Source of the DNA: Vagococcus salmoninarum
GTDB taxonomy: Bacteria > Bacillota > Bacilli > Lactobacillales > Vagococcaceae
Assembly: GCF_003987495.1 (NCBI RefSeq)
Contig: NZ_NGJU01000016.1
Coordinates: 27,494 to 91,493 of the forward strand
Direction of reading: 5' to 3'
Length of the DNA: 64,000 nt
Shown: in pieces, positions 51,677-60,802 of the stretch
Layout of the letters: each line of letters opens with the position of its first letter
Numbering within the stretch: position 1 is the stretch's first letter
Program-made: the position numbers and the translations under genes
The notes under the pieces: model-generated
Seen by the model: the letters and a program-made list of their open reading frames with translations, nothing else
Told to the model about the DNA's origin: nothing
The model's database searches: none

Positions 51677-52858
51677 ATGCTAAAAAAACTATTAGTGAAT
51701 CAAGCCAAAAGTTTTTATGATTTTTGTGTTTCAAAGATCTCACTTAAAGCAAGTCGTCAAACAACTAATAATGAAATTGCTTATGTTTTAAGTTTTCCAA
51801 ACAATGACGAAGGCCTAATAACAGAAATTAGTGAGGCGTTCCCTGAAAAAAGGCTAGTCATCTACTACTCAGAGACATGTCTTAATGAAGCACAAATGCT
51901 AGCCTCGCAAGGTCTTGAAATTAGGTCGTTTGATCAGCCAGTTACATTTTTCAGAAGGGTAATTCCTGCCTTAGCACGGACCAAAATGATTATATGTGAT
52001 AACTATTTTCCCTTTTTAGCAAATTTGGTTGTTCAGCCCGAAACGCGAATCATCCAAATCTGGCATGCCAATGGCGCAATCAAAAATTTTGGTTGGCAAG
52101 ATAAGCAAACTCAAAAGCGAAGTCAAAGTGAAAAAGCTCGGTTTCAAAAAGTCTACAATAGTTTCACTGATTTTATTGTCGGGTCGGATGCGATGGCGGA
52201 AATTTTTAAAGAAGCTTATCGGGTGCAAAATGATAAATTCCAATACTTAGGTTTGCCACGAACAGATTTTTATTTTGCTAATCAAAATAAAGGAAACAGT
52301 CGGGAAAGGCTAATTGCTAAGTTCCCTGAACTAAAAAACAAACAAATTTTATTATATGCTCCAACATATCGGGAACACTCACTGACAGTCGTTGATTGGA
52401 CAGAGGTTCTAAGTGAGCTGACAACTGAAAGTATTTTAGTTTGTAAGTTTCACCCGAAAATGTTGAAAGTTTTACCAAGGGCGGTCCAAGATGATCCCCG
52501 GATTATCATTGATTTAAAAGGGGTGAGATTAGCTGAATGGTTGCTAATAGCTGATTACTTGATTAGTGATTATTCCTCAGTCCCTTTCGAATATGCTTTA
52601 GCTAACCCCCAAGGTAAATTATTATTTTTTTGTCCAGATCTAACTGAATATCAAGCAGAAGTTGGCATCCAGGCACATTTTCAGCAGAGTGTTGCAGGTG
52701 GCCTTAGTCAAGCAACTTCAGAACTGATTAGCCAAATAAACCAAGAAGAAAGTGCGAATCTTGGGAAAATCAATGAAGTCTGGAATCGATATAATGATGG
52801 TCAAGCTAGCCAACGGTTAGTTAATTACATGAAAATAAGACTTAAAGAAGAGGGTTAA
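51677..52858 (+). CDS. tagB: CDP-glycerol glycerophosphotransferase family protein (TagB-like primase)
   Basis: 393 residues from ATG 51677 (TTG 51674 is also possible; ribosome site weak). GT-B type Glyphos_transf fold: RIIQIWHANGAIKNFGWQDK (the active H region), ILLYAPTYREH, CKFHPKM and DYLISDYSSVPFEYAL. Its size and WHANGAIKNFG motif resemble TagB, which adds the first glycerol phosphate to the linkage disaccharide. It lies just before tagA, whose product makes that disaccharide. TagB rather than TagF is an inference from size and order. Confidence 0.85.
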   Translation: MLKKLLVNQAKSFYDFCVSKISLKASRQTTNNEIAYVLSFPNNDEGLITEISEAFPEKRLVIYYSETCLNEAQMLASQGLEIRSFDQPVTFFRRVIPALARTKMIICDNYFPFLANLVVQPETRIIQIWHANGAIKNFGWQDKQTQKRSQSEKARFQKVYNSFTDFIVGSDAMAEIFKEAYRVQNDKFQYLGLPRTDFYFANQNKGNSRERLIAKFPELKNKQILLYAPTYREHSLTVVDWTEVLSELTTESILVCKFHPKMLKVLPRAVQDDPRIIIDLKGVRLAEWLLIADYLISDYSSVPFEYALANPQGKLLFFCPDLTEYQAEVGIQAHFQQSVAGGLSQATSELISQINQEESANLGKINEVWNRYNDGQASQRLVNYMKIRLKEEG

Positions 52859-52862
52859 ATTT

Positions 52863-53612
52863 ATGGAAACAGAATATATTTTAGGCATTCCAGTGGATGT
52901 AGTGACTATTACTGAAATTATGAATGAATTACCTAGCTTATTAAAGTCATCCCGTAAATTAACTTTTACAAGCGTTAACCCGCAAATTGTTGTTCATGCC
53001 CATAAATACCCAGAAGTGATTGAATTTGTCAAAGCTTCTAGTCACCGCATTCCCGATGGTATCGGAATTGTTAAAGCTTCTCAAAAGCAAGGCGGGAAGA
53101 TTAAAGAACGGGTAACTGGGATTGACTTGATGACTGAATTTTTAAGATATGCTAATGAGAATGAAAAGAGTGTTTTTTTATATGGTTCTAAGCCGGAAGT
53201 CTTGGAAAAAACACTAGTCACAATTAAAAATCAATACCCGAATATTAGTGAAATATCTGGTATCGATGGTTATACTAATTTATCAGAAACAGAAATTGTT
53301 TTTGAAATAAATAAGCGAAAACCAACTTTTGTTTTTGTGGCCTTAGGTTTTCCACGTCAAGAGCAATGGCTAGCTAGGAACTATCAAAATGTTGAAGCCC
53401 AAGTCTTTCAAGATGTGGGCGGCAGTTTTGATGTGTTAAGTGAAAGTGTCAAGCGAGCCCCTAATTTTTTCATTAAGGCGAATTTAGAATGGCTTTATCG
53501 CTCCCTTAGTACACCTAAGCGTTTAGTTAGAATGATTGATGTGCCGGTCTTTATGTATAAAACAAATAAATGGTTTAAAGAAAACCATTCAACAGAAAAA
53601 AGTAATGATTAA
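52863..53612 (+). CDS. tagA: WecG/TagA/CpsF family ManNAc transferase
   Basis: 249 residues. The TagA signature is SSHRIPDGIGIVKASQKQGG (conserved Asp in PDGIGIV), followed by GIDLMTEFL, VFLYGSKPEVLEKT and the C-terminal VFVALGFPRQEQWLARNYQN and QDVGGSFDVLS. It adds ManNAc from UDP-ManNAc to undecaprenyl-PP-GlcNAc, giving the teichoic acid linkage disaccharide. UDP-ManNAc is provided by the WecB/MnaA encoded at 61919. Confidence 0.95.
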   Translation: METEYILGIPVDVVTITEIMNELPSLLKSSRKLTFTSVNPQIVVHAHKYPEVIEFVKASSHRIPDGIGIVKASQKQGGKIKERVTGIDLMTEFLRYANENEKSVFLYGSKPEVLEKTLVTIKNQYPNISEISGIDGYTNLSETEIVFEINKRKPTFVFVALGFPRQEQWLARNYQNVEAQVFQDVGGSFDVLSESVKRAPNFFIKANLEWLYRSLSTPKRLVRMIDVPVFMYKTNKWFKENHSTEKSND

Positions 53613-53678
53613 GTCCTTGATAAAGTGGCTTAATCGCAGATGCTTACTAGTAAGTGAATGGAAGAGGAGATCAGAAAC

Positions 53679-54497
53679 GTGAATGATGTTAAATTAGTAT
53701 TAAAAGAACAATTTGAAAATTTCGGAATCATCCGTCGGATATCAAAATATGAAGAAAAAGCGACTTACCAAAGTCACTATTTAGGTTTAGTTTGGCAGTT
53801 TTTAAATCCGGCTATTCAAGTGGGGATTTATTACTTGGTCTTTGGACTAGGTTTGCACCAAGGCAAGGAAGTCGATGGTGTGCCATTTATCATTTGGATG
53901 TTAATTGGGATCATTGCCTGGTTCTTTATTAATAGTTCAATTTTAGGTAGTTCAAATAGCATTTATAGCCAAGTCGGTCTAGTTTCTAAAATGAAGTTTC
54001 CAGTGAGTATCTTGCCCTCAGTTAACATTACGAGTAACTTTGTTAGCTACCGTGCTATGATGGGCTTATTACTAGTCTCAATGCTAATTGGTGGTGTTAC
54101 ACCGACGATTTATTGGCTACAATATTTTTATTATCTGTTTTGTATGATTGCCTTTCTCTTTGCTTTTGGGATTTTCAACTCAACGATTACAGTCTTAATT
54201 AGAGATTATCATATTATGTTACAGTCAATCATTAGATTGTTGTTCTACTTATCAGGCCCAATTTGGAATATTCAAGAGATGGCTCAGTTTAAAGGCAAAG
54301 ATACAATTGTTAGATTGTTAGAGTTAAATCCAATTTACTATATTATTAATGGTTTTAGAGATTCATTCTTATCAAAAGGTTGGTTTTGGGAAAAAGGCAC
54401 TCAGACATTATTTTTCTGGTTAGTGACGATCTTATTATTAACATTAGGCTCTCACTTACACATGAAGTTTAGAGCGAGATTCGTTGACTTTATTTAA
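53679..54497 (+). CDS. tagG: Teichoic acid ABC exporter permease TagG
   Basis: 272 residues from GTG 53679, chosen because GAAGAGGAG is 9 bases upstream; ATG 53658 has no site. Six membrane segments and ABC-2 fold with IRRISKYEEKATYQSHYLGL and LVWQFLNPAIQVGIYYLVFG, the typical TagG/Wzm start, and ELNPIYYIINGFRDSFLSKG near the end. Forms the polymer channel with TagH. Confidence 0.94.
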   Translation: MNDVKLVLKEQFENFGIIRRISKYEEKATYQSHYLGLVWQFLNPAIQVGIYYLVFGLGLHQGKEVDGVPFIIWMLIGIIAWFFINSSILGSSNSIYSQVGLVSKMKFPVSILPSVNITSNFVSYRAMMGLLLVSMLIGGVTPTIYWLQYFYYLFCMIAFLFAFGIFNSTITVLIRDYHIMLQSIIRLLFYLSGPIWNIQEMAQFKGKDTIVRLLELNPIYYIINGFRDSFLSKGWFWEKGTQTLFFWLVTILLLTLGSHLHMKFRARFVDFI

Positions 54498-54512
54498 TGA
54501 TAGGAGACACAC

Positions 54513-55685
54513 ATGCAAGCATTTTCAGTTGAACTAATAAAAAAAATGATTGGGTTAGTGTTTAAGGTAGTTGGCTATTTTACTTGCGAAAATCTAGTTT
54601 ATTTTGAAAGTTTTCATGGCAAACAATTTAGTGATAATCCTAAAGCCGTTTATCAAGAAATGAAGAAAACCTATCCAAACTATCGTTTAGTGTGGGGCGT
54701 TTCAAAAGGTCACGAGGAAATCTTTATCAAAGAAAAAGTCGATTATGTTCGCAGATATAGCCTAAAGTGGTTATTAACAATGCCACGAGCAAAGGGCTGG
54801 GTAATCAATACTCGGACACCGATTTACATGGTTAAGAATAAAAGAACGACTTACGTTCAAACGTGGCACGGAACCCCCTTAAAAAAATTAGGCCTAGACA
54901 TTTCAGAAGTAAAGATAGCAGGTTACGATACAGCCAGTTACCGTGAAGAGTTTATTAAAGAAGCCGCAGTCTGGGACTATTTAATTTCACCAAATTCTTA
55001 TTGTACAGATATCTTGCCAAAAGCCTTTGGCTATCAAGGTGAAGTATTAGAAGTAGGTTACCCGCGCAATGATGAACTAGTCAAAAAACATGCTGACATC
55101 AAGAGAATTAATTATTTGAAAAGTGAATTAGGGATCCCTTTGAATAAGCAAGTCATTTTGTACGCACCAACGTGGCGTGAAACTAAGAAAACTGATTTAA
55201 CTGAATTAACTTTAGATTTAGCTGAAATTGAAAAACAATTTAAAGGCGAAGTGGTCTTCCTTGTTAGAACCCACTATTTAGTATCAGAGACAATTGATTT
55301 TACTAGATTTGGTGAAACAATCATGAACGTTAGTAATTACCCTGATATGAAGGAGTTACTATTGATAACTGATTTATTGATAACAGATTATTCTTCAAGC
55401 TTGTTTGATTTTGCAATCACGAAGAGGCCGATGCTCTTTTATATGTATGATCGATTAGACTATGAAGAGAAGATACGTGGAGTCTATTTTGATGTGACAG
55501 AAGCTTTACCAGGAAAGATTGTCACTACAGAAATAAGTTTAATCAATCATTTACGACAATTTGTAAATGATGAAAATACTTTAATAAGTGATAATTATGA
55601 AGAGTTTTATCAACAGTTTTGTCACCAGGAAAAAGGCACTGCTAGTCAAGCAGTTATTCAGAAAATTATAAAAAAAGAGGAATGA
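54513..55685 (+). CDS. CDP-glycerol glycerophosphotransferase (TagF-type)
   Basis: 390 residues. Patterns: FESFHGKQFSDNPKAVYQEM, YVQTWHGTPLKKLGLDISEV (catalytic His region), VILYAPTWRET, FLVRTHYL and LLITDYSSSLFDFAI. This is the TagF/TarL-type catalytic domain, without the long N-terminal part of B. subtilis TagF (746 residues). It extends or primes the glycerol phosphate chain on the cytosolic membrane face. AGGAG ribosome site. Whether it is TagF or another TarF-like enzyme is open. Confidence 0.9.
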   Translation: MQAFSVELIKKMIGLVFKVVGYFTCENLVYFESFHGKQFSDNPKAVYQEMKKTYPNYRLVWGVSKGHEEIFIKEKVDYVRRYSLKWLLTMPRAKGWVINTRTPIYMVKNKRTTYVQTWHGTPLKKLGLDISEVKIAGYDTASYREEFIKEAAVWDYLISPNSYCTDILPKAFGYQGEVLEVGYPRNDELVKKHADIKRINYLKSELGIPLNKQVILYAPTWRETKKTDLTELTLDLAEIEKQFKGEVVFLVRTHYLVSETIDFTRFGETIMNVSNYPDMKELLLITDLLITDYSSSLFDFAITKRPMLFYMYDRLDYEEKIRGVYFDVTEALPGKIVTTEISLINHLRQFVNDENTLISDNYEEFYQQFCHQEKGTASQAVIQKIIKKEE

Positions 55686-55690
55686 AACTA

Positions 55691-56089
55691 ATGAAAAAAG
55701 TTATAACTTATGGGACTTTTGATTTACTACATAAAGGCCATGTTAATATTTTAAAAAGAGCGAGAGCCTTAGGAGACCATTTGACTGTGGTGTTATCATC
55801 AGATGAATTTAACGCTATTAAAGGGAAAAAAGCTTACACCTCTTACAGTGACCGTAAGTATATCTTAGAGGCGATTAAATATGTTGATGAAGTCATTCCA
55901 GAAATGACTTGGGAACAAAAAGTTAGCGATGTTGTAGATAATCAAATTGATGTTTTTGTGATGGGTGACGACTGGGAAGGGAAATTTGACTTCTTAAAAG
56001 AGCACTGCGAAGTTCAGTACTTAGCTCGTACCGAAGGAGTTTCGACCACCAAAATAAAAGCAGATTTAAAAGAGCGTTTTGGTAATTGA
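55691..56089 (+). CDS. tagD: Glycerol-3-phosphate cytidylyltransferase
   Basis: 132 residues from ATG 55691 (GAGG about 10 bases upstream, inside the previous gene's end). It starts MKKVITYGTFDLLHKGHVNI, the nucleotidyltransferase HxGH motif, and ends with RTEGVSTTKIK (RTxGISTT signature). It makes CDP-glycerol from CTP and glycerol 3-phosphate for the three CDP-glycerol transferases of this cluster. Length matches TagD (129). Confidence 0.97.
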   Translation: MKKVITYGTFDLLHKGHVNILKRARALGDHLTVVLSSDEFNAIKGKKAYTSYSDRKYILEAIKYVDEVIPEMTWEQKVSDVVDNQIDVFVMGDDWEGKFDFLKEHCEVQYLARTEGVSTTKIKADLKERFGN

Positions 56090-56114
56090 TACTTAAAAAT
56101 AGGAGCGAATTATT

Positions 56115-59100
56115 ATGGGAATCAAAAATATCATTTCAAGAGTGATTGGTCCAGTTTATAAACCATTCAGACATCAACCAGCCAAACAAGGGCTGATGTT
56201 TGCTCGTTATTCTGAAAAGTTATCAATAGAAAAATCCACAATTATGTATGAAAGTCGCGATGGGCAGTCTTTAACAGACTCTCCCTTAGCGATTTTTAAG
56301 TATTTATTGGAAAATGATCAGGAAAAGAAATATACACATATATGGAGTTATGTTGATTCAGTGGAATTAAAACAAATAATTAAGTTATATCAAGCTGAAA
56401 GCAATGTTATTTTTGTTCAACGTAACAGTCAGAATTATTTAAAATGGTTAGCCAAAGCAGAATATGTGATTAACAATGCTACGTTACAACCATTCTATAT
56501 GAAAAAAACAGGACAAACCTACATTAATACTTGGCATGGTACGCCTTTAAAAACGATGGGCTACGATATGCCAGGTAATCCTAGTGGTGCCAAAAATGTT
56601 GTTCGTAATTTCTTTCAAAGTTCTTTTTTAATTAGCCCGAATCAACATACTTCTAAGATGTATTTAGACAGTTATCGTTTACGGGGGCTATACAAGGGGG
56701 AAGTTCTTGAAGGTGGTTACCCACGGATTGACAGTACTCTCAAGCCAGACAAACAGGGTACATTCAAATTATTAGGCCAGTTTCAGAAAGAGATTGACCA
56801 AACAAAGGAAATATTATTATATACGCCGACTTGGAAAGGACTTGATTTAACAAGTGCCCGGAATGATATGGCGCAAGTGACAGCTGAGATGGCTTATTTA
56901 CGTAAAATCCATGGTGATAAGTATAATATATTAGTTAAAGTCCATCCATTTATTTATAAAGAAGCGGTGAAAGAGGTTGCTTTAAAACCTTATTTAATTC
57001 CTGACGTGATTGATACGAATGAATTGTTAGGAATAGTCGATGTGTTAATCACAGATTATTCCAGCATCTTCTTCGATTTCTTAGTAACAAACAAACCAAT
57101 TTTATTTTACTGTTGGGATGCTGATTTATATGCCGAAGAACGAGGCAAGTATTTTAATGACGAGGAATTACCTGGGCCGATTAGTTATACAGTCGAAGAA
57201 CTGGCAACTGCTTTAGGTGATTTACCAAGGATTGCTAAGGACTACGCTGATAATTACCAAAGGTGTCAAGAAGTATTTACCCCTTATGAAGATGGTAATG
57301 TGACTAAAAAGTATGTTGATTACATCTTTGAAAAAAAAGAACAACCAAAGTTAGTGATACATAAAGAAAACACTGATAAAAAGAAACTGTTGTTTTACCC
57401 AGGAGGCATGCGGAATAATGGCATCACTAGTAGTTTTATCAATTTAGTAAGTAACATCGATTTTACTAAGTATGAGGTAACTTGCTTGTTAGATGATCCA
57501 CGTTTACTAGAACAAGTGAGGAATATCGAAGGCATTCCTAAAGAAGTCCACTTAATATTCAAATTTGGTAGCCCAAACTATACAATCAAAGAATCTTATT
57601 TGGATTTATATAGTCATGTAAAGGGCTTAAATCGTAAATTTAATCGTTTATTTCCAGAGAGAGCCTATCGCAGAGAAGTTACTCGTTTATTAGGAACACT
57701 AAGTTTTGATACAGTCATTGACTTCAGCGGTTATAGCTTATACGGGACTAAGTTACTCTTAAATGTTCCTGCAACTAAACGCATCTGCTTTATGCACAGC
57801 GACATGTTAGCTGATAGTGGTCGAACTGTCAACGGGAAAAAAATTCATTTAATCAATCTCAATGGCTTATTTTCGGTCTATGATAAATTTGATCAATTAG
57901 TTTCAGTGTCACAATCGACAAAAGAAGTTAACTTAGCTAAATTAAAGGACTACGCCCCTGCTGATAAATTTACAGTTGTTAGAAACACAATTAACCCTCA
58001 ACGGATTCTAGCTGATAATAGCCAAAGGGAAAATGCTGAGACTAATCAATTAGTAACTAAAAAAATGATTTCACCCGGGAAATTAGTTGAAGCTAAGACA
58101 ACGTATCTTATGTGGAATAAAAATCCTGGTGATCAAACAGCAATCAGCAAAGAGAGGCCTTTAAATCCTGCTGAAGAAGTCTTAGTGATTGGCCAAACAG
58201 AAATAGCTGGTAGGACGTATAACAAAGTCATGCAAGGGGATATTTATGTTGGTTGGCTCGATGCTAGGGAAATCACTTTATTAGCAGATCAAATAATCAG
58301 TCAGAGAACTGTTACTCTTATTGGGATGATTAATACGAATGGTGAAGACTTACTATATAGTGAACCAGTAGGACTAGTCGATAGTTATGTTGTATCACAA
58401 GCTAATTTTTTAAGAAATCGTTATGTGGAAATTAATGAAGTCATCGAAACTCATACAGGTAGTTATTTTAAAGTAGTCATTAATGAACAAGTCTTAGGTT
58501 GGTTACCAATGACCAAATTTAAAGCTTCTCATCGCTTAAATAATACTAAGGGGATGTTAGCCAAAGTTTCTCAACCGCTACTGAAAAAATTAATTTTCTC
58601 TCGTGATCGCAAAAAATATAGTTTAGAGTTGAGGCATTTAGAGTTACGAATTATTAAGACTGAAACGGTTAAAGCTTATGGTCGACTGACTAATGAGAAA
58701 GCAGTAGTATGGTCAACTCCTCACTGTAACAAAATCATTGGACCAGCTGTCACTGATTTTGCAGTTAGGCCAGGTCAAATAGTTAAAATTAGTGAGAAAA
58801 AAGTAACGATGACTGGAACTAGTTTGTTGATTACTAATGCCCTTAATCAAAGTGGCTGGATGACTGAGCTGGCGATTGAGTTGTTAGAGGCAGGCAAGAT
58901 GGAGCTATTTGCTGAAACGAATCAGTCCTACATCGGAAGACTGCTAAGCAGTGAGGTAACTTTTTATCACGATTGGCAATTAGAAACTAAGAGTCCAGTG
59001 GCACTCTTACCTGAAACAGTTTTGACTGTTATCAAAGAGTGTGAAATGACAAATGGCCAAGTTGTTGCCCTTGTTGAGTTGCCGAACAAAGAGCAACTTT

Positions 59101-59684
59101 GGTTAGACCAAAGTTATCTTAAAGCAGATTTAAGTTTTGGGGCATTTAACGTCAAAGGTAACTATTATCCTTATCCGCAAACAACAGAACCAGTCTTCGT
59201 GACAATGGGACGTTTATCACCGGAAAAACAACAATTACTTTTAATCAGAGCGTTTCATGAGTTTTATCAAACGAATCAAAAAGGCAAGCTTTACATTATT
59301 GGTCAAGGTGAGGAATATCTGAAGTTAGCAAATGAAATTAAAAAATTGCACTTAGAAGAACAGGTTATTTTAACTGATCAGATTGCTAATCCCTTTAATT
59401 TTATGGCTAAATGTTCGATTTTCTGTCTGACATCGATTTACGAAGGTCAACCCATGGTTTTATTAGAAGCAATGACCTTAGGCTTACCGATTATTTCAAC
59501 AGATATTCCAGCTTGTCGTTATGTCTTAGAAGGAGATCGTTACGGTCTATTAACTGAAACCAATGATATTGCTGGCATTGTTAAAAGCATGGAAGAGTTA
59601 GTTAGCAAGAAGCGAAGGTTTGCTAAGTTTGATTACGAAAAATACAATCAAGAAGCCCTTGGCGAATTTTACCAAGTTGTTTAA
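56115..59684 (+). CDS. Fusion: TagF-type transferase plus GT-B glycosyltransferase split by GW/SH3-like modules
   Basis: 1189 residues. 1-405: CDP-glycerol glycerophosphotransferase with TYINTWHGTPLKTMGYDMPG, LLYTPTWKG, VKVHPF and LITDYSSIFFDFLV. 420-640: the N-terminal half of a GT4-like enzyme (LLFYPGGMRNNGITSSFINL, RICFMHSDML, VSQSTKEVN, VVRNTINP). 650-1010: about four GW/SH3-like modules ending GWLDAREI, GWLPMTKF, GWMTELAI and LWLDQSYL. 1025-1189: GT1 catalytic half (VFVTMGRLSPEKQQLLLIRA, IIGQGEEY, SIYEGQPMVLLEAMTLGLPI). It probably extends the teichoic chain and decorates it with sugar. GW modules usually bind teichoic acid outside the cell; here they sit inside an otherwise cytosolic enzyme with no signal peptide. 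Confidence 0.88.
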   Translation: MGIKNIISRVIGPVYKPFRHQPAKQGLMFARYSEKLSIEKSTIMYESRDGQSLTDSPLAIFKYLLENDQEKKYTHIWSYVDSVELKQIIKLYQAESNVIFVQRNSQNYLKWLAKAEYVINNATLQPFYMKKTGQTYINTWHGTPLKTMGYDMPGNPSGAKNVVRNFFQSSFLISPNQHTSKMYLDSYRLRGLYKGEVLEGGYPRIDSTLKPDKQGTFKLLGQFQKEIDQTKEILLYTPTWKGLDLTSARNDMAQVTAEMAYLRKIHGDKYNILVKVHPFIYKEAVKEVALKPYLIPDVIDTNELLGIVDVLITDYSSIFFDFLVTNKPILFYCWDADLYAEERGKYFNDEELPGPISYTVEELATALGDLPRIAKDYADNYQRCQEVFTPYEDGNVTKKYVDYIFEKKEQPKLVIHKENTDKKKLLFYPGGMRNNGITSSFINLVSNIDFTKYEVTCLLDDPRLLEQVRNIEGIPKEVHLIFKFGSPNYTIKESYLDLYSHVKGLNRKFNRLFPERAYRREVTRLLGTLSFDTVIDFSGYSLYGTKLLLNVPATKRICFMHSDMLADSGRTVNGKKIHLINLNGLFSVYDKFDQLVSVSQSTKEVNLAKLKDYAPADKFTVVRNTINPQRILADNSQRENAETNQLVTKKMISPGKLVEAKTTYLMWNKNPGDQTAISKERPLNPAEEVLVIGQTEIAGRTYNKVMQGDIYVGWLDAREITLLADQIISQRTVTLIGMINTNGEDLLYSEPVGLVDSYVVSQANFLRNRYVEINEVIETHTGSYFKVVINEQVLGWLPMTKFKASHRLNNTKGMLAKVSQPLLKKLIFSRDRKKYSLELRHLELRIIKTETVKAYGRLTNEKAVVWSTPHCNKIIGPAVTDFAVRPGQIVKISEKKVTMTGTSLLITNALNQSGWMTELAIELLEAGKMELFAETNQSYIGRLLSSEVTFYHDWQLETKSPVALLPETVLTVIKECEMTNGQVVALVELPNKEQLWLDQSYLKADLSFGAFNVKGNYYPYPQTTEPVFVTMGRLSPEKQQLLLIRAFHEFYQTNQKGKLYIIGQGEEYLKLANEIKKLHLEEQVILTDQIANPFNFMAKCSIFCLTSIYEGQPMVLLEAMTLGLPIISTDIPACRYVLEGDRYGLLTETNDIAGIVKSMEELVSKKRRFAKFDYEKYNQEALGEFYQVV

Positions 59685-59699
59685 ATTTTAAGATGACTT

Positions 59700-59734
59700 A
59701 AAGCCAGTGATTTCTGAAATCACTGGCTTTTTTA
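59700..59734 (+). terminator. Rho-independent terminator after the fusion gene
   Basis: Perfect 14-bp stem AAAGCCAGTGATTT / AAATCACTGGCTTT around CTG with a T run. Confidence 0.9.
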
Positions 59735-59834
59735 TTAAGAAATGACTAAAAAGATTAAGAGATGACACTGAGTTCTAATTATTATGGTATAGTCAGTAAA
59801 GTAGTTTAGTAAGAAACTTTATGAGGTGATTTAA

Positions 59835-60779
59835 ATGAAATGTATTTTGATAACAGGTGGAGCGGGTTTCATTGGCTCAACAATAGCAAATACTTTATGT
59901 GAAAATAATCAAGTAATTATCGTAGATGATTTATCGATGGGTAAATTAAGTAATTTAAAAAAATCAAAAAATATTACCTTTATCGAAGGTAGCGTAACTG
60001 ATCCAGAATTAATGGAGTCACTAATTAGTCAAAATGATTTTAATTATATTTATCATTTTGCAGCAATTGCCAGTGTAGCCGATTCAGTGGCCAGACCTTT
60101 AGAAACCCATCAAGTCAATTTTGAGAGTGTCTTATCATTACTGGAAACTATCAAAAAACATAACAAAAAGCCAGAGCGACTGATATTTTCTTCTTCGGCA
60201 GCAGTTTACGGTGATGAAGAGACATTGCCAAAGGCTGAAGAATCAGTGATTAGACCATTAACACCTTACGCAATTGATAAATTTGCCGCTGAAAAGTATG
60301 TTTTAAGTTACAGTCAGCTATATGGGATTGCCACAAGTGCAGTTCGATTCTTCAACGTCTATGGACCGAATCAAAATCCTGAATCACCTTATTCCGGGGT
60401 CATTTCAATTTTGATTGACCGTTATGAGAAGCTGCTAAAAACCGATGAAAGTAGCTTTACAATTTTTGGTGATGGGGAACAAACAAGAGATTTTGTCTAT
60501 ATTGAAGATGTTGAGCAAGCCTTGAATTTAATTTGTCGTAAAGAAGAAGCAATCGGCCAAGTTTACAACGTAGCTACAGGTATTGAGACATCATTGGCTG
60601 GGCTAATAGAGATGATGGATCAAACTTTAGAAACAAAATTACCGCTAATCCATGAACCGGCTAGAAGTGGGGACATTCCTTCTTCTTATGCTGATATTTC
60701 TAAATTAGAAAGTTTAGGCTTTAAAAATAAGTACACGGTTAAAGAAGGTATTCAAAAGTATTTAGAGACGATTATGTAG
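59835..60779 (+). CDS. NAD-dependent UDP-sugar epimerase (GalE/Gne-like)
   Basis: 314 residues. Extended SDR: ILITGGAGFIGSTIANTL (GGxGFIG), catalytic Tyr-Lys in TPYAIDKFAAEKY, FSSSAAVYGDEE, and RFFNVYGPNQNPESPYSGVI. Probably epimerises UDP-Glc/UDP-GlcNAc to UDP-Gal/UDP-GalNAc, a plausible sugar donor for the glycosyltransferase half of the upstream fusion protein. An own promoter after the terminator is likely. GAGGTG ribosome site. Confidence 0.92.
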   Translation: MKCILITGGAGFIGSTIANTLCENNQVIIVDDLSMGKLSNLKKSKNITFIEGSVTDPELMESLISQNDFNYIYHFAAIASVADSVARPLETHQVNFESVLSLLETIKKHNKKPERLIFSSSAAVYGDEETLPKAEESVIRPLTPYAIDKFAAEKYVLSYSQLYGIATSAVRFFNVYGPNQNPESPYSGVISILIDRYEKLLKTDESSFTIFGDGEQTRDFVYIEDVEQALNLICRKEEAIGQVYNVATGIETSLAGLIEMMDQTLETKLPLIHEPARSGDIPSSYADISKLESLGFKNKYTVKEGIQKYLETIM

Positions 60780-60802
60780 TCATTATAGGAGGAAAATTAA
60801 CG

